Source of the DNA: Gammaproteobacteria bacterium
Lineage (GTDB): Bacteria; Pseudomonadota; Gammaproteobacteria; PS1; Pseudothioglobaceae
Length of the DNA: 10,026 bases
Direction of reading: 5' to 3'
Assembly (NCBI GenBank): GCA_028599035.1
Contig: JAQRMT010000052.1
Span: 1 to 10,026 of the forward strand
Shown: in pieces, positions 7,000 through 10,026 of the stretch
Numbering within the stretch: the stretch's first letter is position 1
Layout: each line of letters opens with the position of its first letter
Made by a program: the position numbers and the translations under genes
The notes under the pieces: model-generated
Told to the model about the DNA's origin: nothing
The model's database searches: none
Seen by the model: only the letters and a program-made list of their open reading frames with translations

Positions 7000-7659
7000 A
7001 TGAAACAAAATATACTCGCCATTGATACCTGCACCGAAGTGTGCTCTGTAAGTCTTTATTCTCAAGGTGAAATCAGCTCTCGTTTTATACAGGGAGTGGC
7101 AAAAAGTTCTGGCTTAATTTTACCATTGTGCGACGAGGTATTTTCTGAGGCGGGCATTAGCGTGGTGGATTTAGATGCTATTATTTACACCAAAGGTCCT
7201 GGTGCATTTACGGGTGTGCGGATGTGTGTTAGCGTGGTGCAGGGGATGTCGTTGGCGTTTGATATTCCCACTGTGGGTTTTTCCACGCTTGAAGTGGTGG
7301 GCGCTGGTGCGGTTAAAAAATATAATGTCAGCAAGATTGCGGTAGCACTTGATGCACGAATGGCTGAGGTGTATTGGGGTGTGTATGAGGGCGGCGTATT
7401 GATGAACGAACGCCTAGAGAAGCCTGACGAAGTTGATGTGTTAAGTAATGACTTTATCGGCGTGGGAACGGGTTGGGGCGCATATGGTAATGAACTGATT
7501 AAACAAACAGGTGTTGATAAGTTTGTTTCAGATTTTTACCCTAAGTCTGAAAATTTGATTGACTTATATCTAAGTCAAGCACCTATATTTGACGACGAAT
7601 TAGCGTTACCGATTTATTTACGCAACAATGTGGCACAAAAAAGCGTTAAAATAATTTAA
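7000..7659 (+). CDS. tsaB: tRNA threonylcarbamoyladenosine biosynthesis protein TsaB
   Basis: TsaB (YeaZ), 219 residues, the partner that dimerises with TsaD (and recruits TsaE) in making t6A at position 37 of tRNAs reading ANN codons. The ASKHA fold is shown by ILAIDTCTEVCSVSLY at the N-terminus, KGPGAFTGVRMCVSVVQG (65-82), DARMAEVYWGVYE (118-130), GVGTGW (154-159) and the conserved ending PIYLRNNVAQK. The His of the usual HS..LLP segment is replaced (AKSSGLILPL), which is tolerable because TsaB is not the catalytic subunit. Length is near E. coli TsaB (231). It follows the GT51 gene by four bases and precedes ccmC by 24; no strong Shine-Dalgarno is visible, suggesting translation coupled to the upstream gene. 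Confidence 0.95.
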   Translation: MKQNILAIDTCTEVCSVSLYSQGEISSRFIQGVAKSSGLILPLCDEVFSEAGISVVDLDAIIYTKGPGAFTGVRMCVSVVQGMSLAFDIPTVGFSTLEVVGAGAVKKYNVSKIAVALDARMAEVYWGVYEGGVLMNERLEKPDEVDVLSNDFIGVGTGWGAYGNELIKQTGVDKFVSDFYPKSENLIDLYLSQAPIFDDELALPIYLRNNVAQKSVKII

Positions 7660-7683
7660 TTTTTATCAAACCGAAAATCAACT

Positions 7684-8424
7684 ATGTGGAAATGGATTCA
7701 GGCATTTGCCTCACCACAAAATTTTTATCAAAGCAGTGAGAGAATCATTCCTTGGTTAATGGTTCCGTTTATTGCGTTGTCGTTAGCGGGGTTGTATTGG
7801 GGTCTAGTGGTTTCGCCAGCTGACTATCAACAGGGTGACAGTGTGCGTATTATGTTCGTACATGTGCCAGCCGCTTGGATGAGTTTATTTATTTATGTGG
7901 TGATGGCAGTTGCGGGCGGCATTGGTCTTATTTGGCAGATTAAACTCGCTTTTGTGGTGGCAAAAGTCTCTGCACCGATTGGTGCAGCATTTACTTTTTT
8001 AGCGCTAATAACGGGCAGTATTTGGGGTAAGCCCATGTGGGGGACTTGGTGGGCGTGGGACGCACGGCTAACATCAGAACTTATTTTATTGTTTTTATAT
8101 TTGGCTTATATGTCATTGAACAATGCCTTTGATAATCCAAAAACAGCGAATAAGGCTTCTGCTATTTTAGGGATTGTAGGTTTAGTTAATATCCCGATTA
8201 TTTATTATTCTGTTGAGTGGTGGAACAGCCTGCATCAAGGCTCATCCGTCAGTGTTAGTAAGGTATCTATGCAAATTGATATGTTTATTGCGTTGATGTT
8301 AATCAGTTTTGCTTTTAAGTTCTTATACGGGGCTTTGATGCTGATGCGTGCCAGAGATGAAGTGCTGGTGAGAGAACAAAATTCTCGTTGGGTGAGAACA
8401 TTGATTACTGGGAGTGAGAAATAA
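7684..8424 (+). CDS. ccmC: Haem exporter/transfer protein CcmC
   Basis: CcmC, a 246-residue inner-membrane protein of the haem-handling family that passes haem to the chaperone CcmE in the periplasm. Six hydrophobic segments are evident. The tryptophan-rich WWD motif WGTWWAWDARLTS lies at 119-131 and the two flanking haem-ligand histidines are at His60 (FVHVPAAW) and His184 (NSLHQGSSV), the same positions I recall for E. coli CcmC. Length is normal. The 24-base gap from tsaB has no good Shine-Dalgarno, so the start rests on homology. The stop overlaps the ccmD start as TAATG. ccmA and ccmB, which normally precede ccmC, are absent; tsaB occupies that place. Confidence 0.97.
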   Translation: MWKWIQAFASPQNFYQSSERIIPWLMVPFIALSLAGLYWGLVVSPADYQQGDSVRIMFVHVPAAWMSLFIYVVMAVAGGIGLIWQIKLAFVVAKVSAPIGAAFTFLALITGSIWGKPMWGTWWAWDARLTSELILLFLYLAYMSLNNAFDNPKTANKASAILGIVGLVNIPIIYYSVEWWNSLHQGSSVSVSKVSMQIDMFIALMLISFAFKFLYGALMLMRARDEVLVREQNSRWVRTLITGSEK

Positions 8425-8576
8425 TGGATTTTTTATTATTTGATAAATATACAGCATATATTTGGGCTTCGTATTTACTAACTTTTGCCACCATAGCGAT
8501 TTTGTTTATTAGTACTAAATCAACACATAAACGCACTATGACACAACTACGCATTAAATATGCACGAGGAAAATAA
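8424..8576 (+). CDS. ccmD: Haem exporter subunit CcmD
   Basis: A 50-codon gene found by reading between ccmC and ccmE. The peptide starts MDFLLFDKYTAYIWASYLLT, has one hydrophobic helix (about 9-30) and a basic tail rich in Lys and Arg (32-50, ending KYARGK). This is the typical CcmD build: a short membrane protein that joins CcmC and the CcmAB transporter and is needed to release haem-loaded CcmE. Both ends overlap neighbours by one base (TAATG), so it fills the space exactly. GGAGTGAG in the last codons of ccmC can serve as ribosome binding site. CcmD sequences are poorly conserved, so the call leans on position and topology as well as the YxxYIWASY segment. Confidence 0.93.
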   Translation: MDFLLFDKYTAYIWASYLLTFATIAILFISTKSTHKRTMTQLRIKYARGK

Positions 8577-8995
8577 TGACTAAAAGACAAAACAGAATGA
8601 TATTTGTGGGGCTGCTTATTGCAGGAGCGATACTAGCAGTAACATTATTATTTCAAGCACTTGGCACTAATAGTAACTATTTTTATTCACCAACCGAAGT
8701 GACACAGGGTAAGGCACCTGTTGACAGGAGTTTCCGTTTAGGTGGTTTGGTTGCAGTGGGTAGTTTTAAACGCGAAGATTTGAAATCAACTTTTGAAGTT
8801 ACCGACAATAAAAACAAATTTACCATTCAATACACAGGCATCTTGCCAGATTTGTTTAGAGAAGGGCAGGGTATTATTACCACAGGCTCTTTGGTAGGTG
8901 GTATATTTATGGCAACGGAGGTACTGGCAAAACACGACGAAAACTATATGCCACCAGAAGTGGCCGATGCCCTAGAAAAAGCCAAAGAAAAATAA
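8576..8995 (+). CDS. ccmE: Cytochrome c maturation haem chaperone CcmE
   Basis: CcmE, 139 residues, a periplasmic haem chaperone anchored by an N-terminal helix (about 8-28). It receives haem from CcmC, binds it covalently through a histidine, and delivers it to CcmF/CcmH for ligation. The haem-binding signature LAKHDENYMPPEV is present with His120 and the axial tyrosine Tyr124. The OB-fold core reads FRLGGLVAVGSF, FTIQYTGILPDLFREGQG and TGSLVGGIFMATEVLAKH. This is the H-type (HXXXY) CcmE rather than the archaeal C-type. The disordered tail after the haem site is short, so it is slightly smaller than E. coli CcmE (159). One-base overlaps join it to ccmD and ccmG; ccmF, which commonly sits between ccmE and ccmG, is missing here. 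Confidence 0.97.
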   Translation: MTKRQNRMIFVGLLIAGAILAVTLLFQALGTNSNYFYSPTEVTQGKAPVDRSFRLGGLVAVGSFKREDLKSTFEVTDNKNKFTIQYTGILPDLFREGQGIITTGSLVGGIFMATEVLAKHDENYMPPEVADALEKAKEK

Positions 8996-9522
8996 TGAAG
9001 AAGTTTTTCCCTCTAATTTTATTTGTTGTATTGGCTTGGTTTTTGTATGATGGCTTAGGGCGTGACACTAAAAAATTGCCTTCGCCTTTAATCGGAAAAA
9101 CTTTCCCAAACCTTGAAGTTGAAGATTTTCAAACAGGTGAAAAATACCAACTACAAACACGATTAAAAAACAAGGTATCGTTGATCAATGTATGGGCATC
9201 TTGGTGTGTAACTTGTCGTGCTGAGCACAGAATGTTGAATACTATTGCCAAGGATAATCTTGTGCAAATGGTGGGCGTTAATTACAAAGACACTAAAAAA
9301 GAAGGCAAGCGTTTTTTACGCATACTCGGTAACCCTTATGATTTCATTGTATTCGATGAGCAAGGAAAACTAGGTTTAGAGTTAGGTGTATATGCCACGC
9401 CAGAGACCTTTATTGTTGATAAAAAAGGCGTGATTCGCTTTAAGCGTATTGGCGAAATCACCCCCCGTATTTGGCAAGAAAAAATATTACCAACAATTAA
9501 TCAATTAAAATTAATTAATTAA
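8995..9522 (+). CDS. ccmG: Thiol:disulfide interchange protein CcmG/DsbE
   Basis: CcmG (DsbE), 175 residues, a membrane-tethered periplasmic thioredoxin-like protein that keeps apocytochrome or CcmH cysteines reduced, drawing electrons from DsbD or CcdA. One N-terminal helix (4-20) anchors a thioredoxin fold: INVWASWCVTCRAEH with Cys71 and Cys74, the GVNYKD and GNPYDF segments peculiar to CcmG, and LGVYATPETF with cis-Pro136. The active site reads CVTC where E. coli CcmG has CPTC. C-terminal GEITPRIWQEKILP also matches CcmG. Its ATG overlaps the ccmE stop by one base. The stop is followed at once by a TATAAT box and the two tRNA genes, with no terminator of its own. Confidence 0.96.
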   Translation: MKKFFPLILFVVLAWFLYDGLGRDTKKLPSPLIGKTFPNLEVEDFQTGEKYQLQTRLKNKVSLINVWASWCVTCRAEHRMLNTIAKDNLVQMVGVNYKDTKKEGKRFLRILGNPYDFIVFDEQGKLGLELGVYATPETFIVDKKGVIRFKRIGEITPRIWQEKILPTINQLKLIN

Positions 9523-9523
9523 G

Positions 9524-9529
9524 TATAAT
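9524..9529 (+). promoter_or_regulatory. Candidate -10 element for the tRNA-Val/tRNA-Asp pair
   Basis: A perfect TATAAT starts two bases after the ccmG stop codon and lies 11 bases before the tRNA-Val 5' end, which would give a leader of only about five bases. The upstream region (9490-9523) is very AT-rich, but no convincing -35 hexamer sits at 16-18 bases. Confidence 0.5.
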
Positions 9530-9540
9530 ACCTGCTTTTT

Positions 9541-9616
9541 GGGCGCTTAGCTCAGTTGGTAGAGCATCGCCCTTACAAGGCGAGGGTCACAAGTTCAAGT
9601 CTTGTAGCGCCCACCA
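9541..9616 (+). tRNA. tRNA-Val, anticodon UAC
   Basis: A complete 76-base tRNA with encoded CCA. Acceptor arms GGGCGCT (9541-9547) and AGCGCCC (9606-9612) pair fully. The D stem is GCTC/GAGC, the anticodon stem TCGCC/GGCGA encloses CTTACAA with anticodon TAC at 9574-9576, and the T arm is ACAAG/CTTGT around TTCAAGT. UAC reads the valine codon GUA and, with usual wobble modification, other GUN codons. It lies 18 bases after ccmG and eight bases before tRNA-Asp. Confidence 0.97.
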
Positions 9617-9624
9617 AAAAAAAT

Positions 9625-9701
<77 letters not shown>

Positions 9702-9707
9702 TTTTTT

Positions 9708-9738
9708 AAATAGCACTCTAAATGAGTGCTATTTTTTT
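9708..9738 (+). terminator. Intrinsic terminator after the tRNA pair
   Basis: Perfect 11-base arms (9708-9718 and 9724-9734) close a five-base loop and run into a T tract (9732-9738). It is the first clear intrinsic terminator after ccmH on the plus strand, so it may end both the tRNA transcript and any read-through from the ccm operon. Confidence 0.92.
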
Positions 9739-9771
9739 GTCCGCTCAAAAGTCTTTGCTGAGTTAACAGAT

Positions 9772-9776
9772 AAGGA
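9772..9776 (+). promoter_or_regulatory. Shine-Dalgarno site of the 47-codon gene
   Basis: AAGGA lies seven bases before the ATG at 9784. This good spacing is the main non-homology argument that the small gene is translated, and it fixes the start inside a longer open frame that would otherwise run back through the tRNAs. Confidence 0.6.
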
Positions 9777-9783
9777 CTATATT

Positions 9784-9927
9784 ATGCAGTTATCAGAAAC
9801 CAGCGCAGAAGCGTGGAGGCAGGCTCGTAAAACTGTCATTAAAGAAGCACAACCCATTTCTAATAAAGAAGAGAAAGAAGGTGGCAAACACAAACTCACC
9901 TTTGGTGCTTACTACTATTATGAGTAA
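9784..9927 (+). CDS. Small protein of unknown function with a Tyr-rich C-terminus
   Basis: A 47-residue reading frame that I do not recognise. The N-terminal half (1-22) begins MQLSETSAEAWRQARKTVIK and looks like an amphipathic helix. A Lys/Glu-rich linker with two glycines (27-36) follows, and the peptide ends KLTFGAYYYYE. There is no cysteine, signal peptide or membrane segment. A good Shine-Dalgarno precedes it, and mixed codon choice in its C-terminal tyrosines (TAC TAC TAT TAT) does not look like slippage. It follows the tRNA terminator by about 45 bases; TATATT sits just before the ATG but would start transcription inside the gene, so the promoter is unclear. A leader-plus-tail layout could suit a modified-peptide precursor, or it may be an ordinary small cytosolic protein. 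Translation is likely; the function is unknown. Confidence 0.6.
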   Translation: MQLSETSAEAWRQARKTVIKEAQPISNKEEKEGGKHKLTFGAYYYYE

Positions 9928-9990
9928 TAAAACATAAACCCAAATCCAAAAATAGAACCACCAAAACCCAAACCCACGCCAAAAATCTAA
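9928..9990 (+). repeat. A/C-rich, G-poor low-complexity tract
   Basis: After a tandem TAA TAA the plus strand is almost without G for about 60 bases, with short AAACCC-like units (for example at 9936-9941, 9964-9969 and 9970-9975). In the frame of the small gene, past its two stops, the tract reads as a Pro/Lys-rich stretch (PNPKIEPPKPKPTPKI) ending at TAA 9988-9990. On the minus strand it reads as Gly/Phe-rich. Low complexity alone produces such readings, so no gene is claimed here. Confidence 0.5.
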
Positions 9991-10026
9991 AAAATTGTTC
10001 CTATTCAAGCCTTGCATCCATAAAAA

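Noticed and set aside
9871..9891. Double-glycine leader cleavage site (EGG) in the small protein
   Set aside because: The hydrophobic residues expected at -4 and -12 from the GG are not there (Lys at -4), so it does not match the usual C39-peptidase leader pattern.
9793..10017. Minus-strand 74-codon frame rich in Trp and Phe
   Set aside because: It is antisense to the small plus-strand gene, arises largely from the G/T-rich complement of the low-complexity tract, and has no good ribosome binding site. A TAG at 10001-10003 in another minus frame could instead be the end of a gene from the right, but this cannot be judged from 26 bases.

Overview
The window looks like a chromosomal housekeeping region of an AT-leaning gammaproteobacterium. 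Protein sequences sit close to gammaproteobacterial families: Uup, class II LysRS, RadC, TsaB and System I cytochrome c maturation proteins. The AT bias, tight gene packing and reduced enzymes fit the sulfur-oxidising Thioglobus/SUP05 and vent-bivalve symbiont group, but that placement is an impression, not a demonstrated assignment.

Layout. At the left edge a minus-strand gene begins (only its first three codons are inside), with a Shine-Dalgarno site, a promoter-like pair and a small hairpin upstream. Next, also on the minus strand, are a HAD-family phosphatase-like protein (703-164) and the ABC-F ATPase Uup (2553-700), joined by an ATGA stop/start overlap. A 38-bp divergent gap separates uup from a tightly packed plus-strand series: ccmH, a YjbQ-family gene, a soluble TPR protein, lysS, radC, a GT51 peptidoglycan glycosyltransferase, tsaB, ccmC, ccmD (50 codons), ccmE and ccmG. 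Most junctions are 1-4 nt overlaps or gaps under 25 nt; the exception is 69 bp before radC. The series ends in tRNA-Val(UAC) and tRNA-Asp(GUC), followed by a strong intrinsic terminator (9708-9738). Beyond it are a 47-codon gene of unknown function and an A/C-rich, G-poor tract running to the right edge.

How the genes fit together. CcmC, CcmD and CcmE load and carry haem; CcmG and CcmH handle apocytochrome cysteine thiols. No ccmA, ccmB or ccmF is visible, so the pathway must be completed elsewhere. The genes between the two ccm blocks serve translation (LysRS, TsaB, and in the opposite direction Uup), cell wall synthesis (GT51) and possibly genome maintenance (RadC). The two tRNAs at the end could be made from their own -10 element or by read-through from ccmG.

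I found no CRISPR array, insertion sequence, or obvious new defence system. The least explained material is the small Tyr-ended protein and the asymmetric tract after the tRNA terminator, the HAD protein that resembles only the N-terminal half of HAD-UbiA fusions, and the GT51 protein that resembles a class A PBP cut off after its glycosyltransferase domain.
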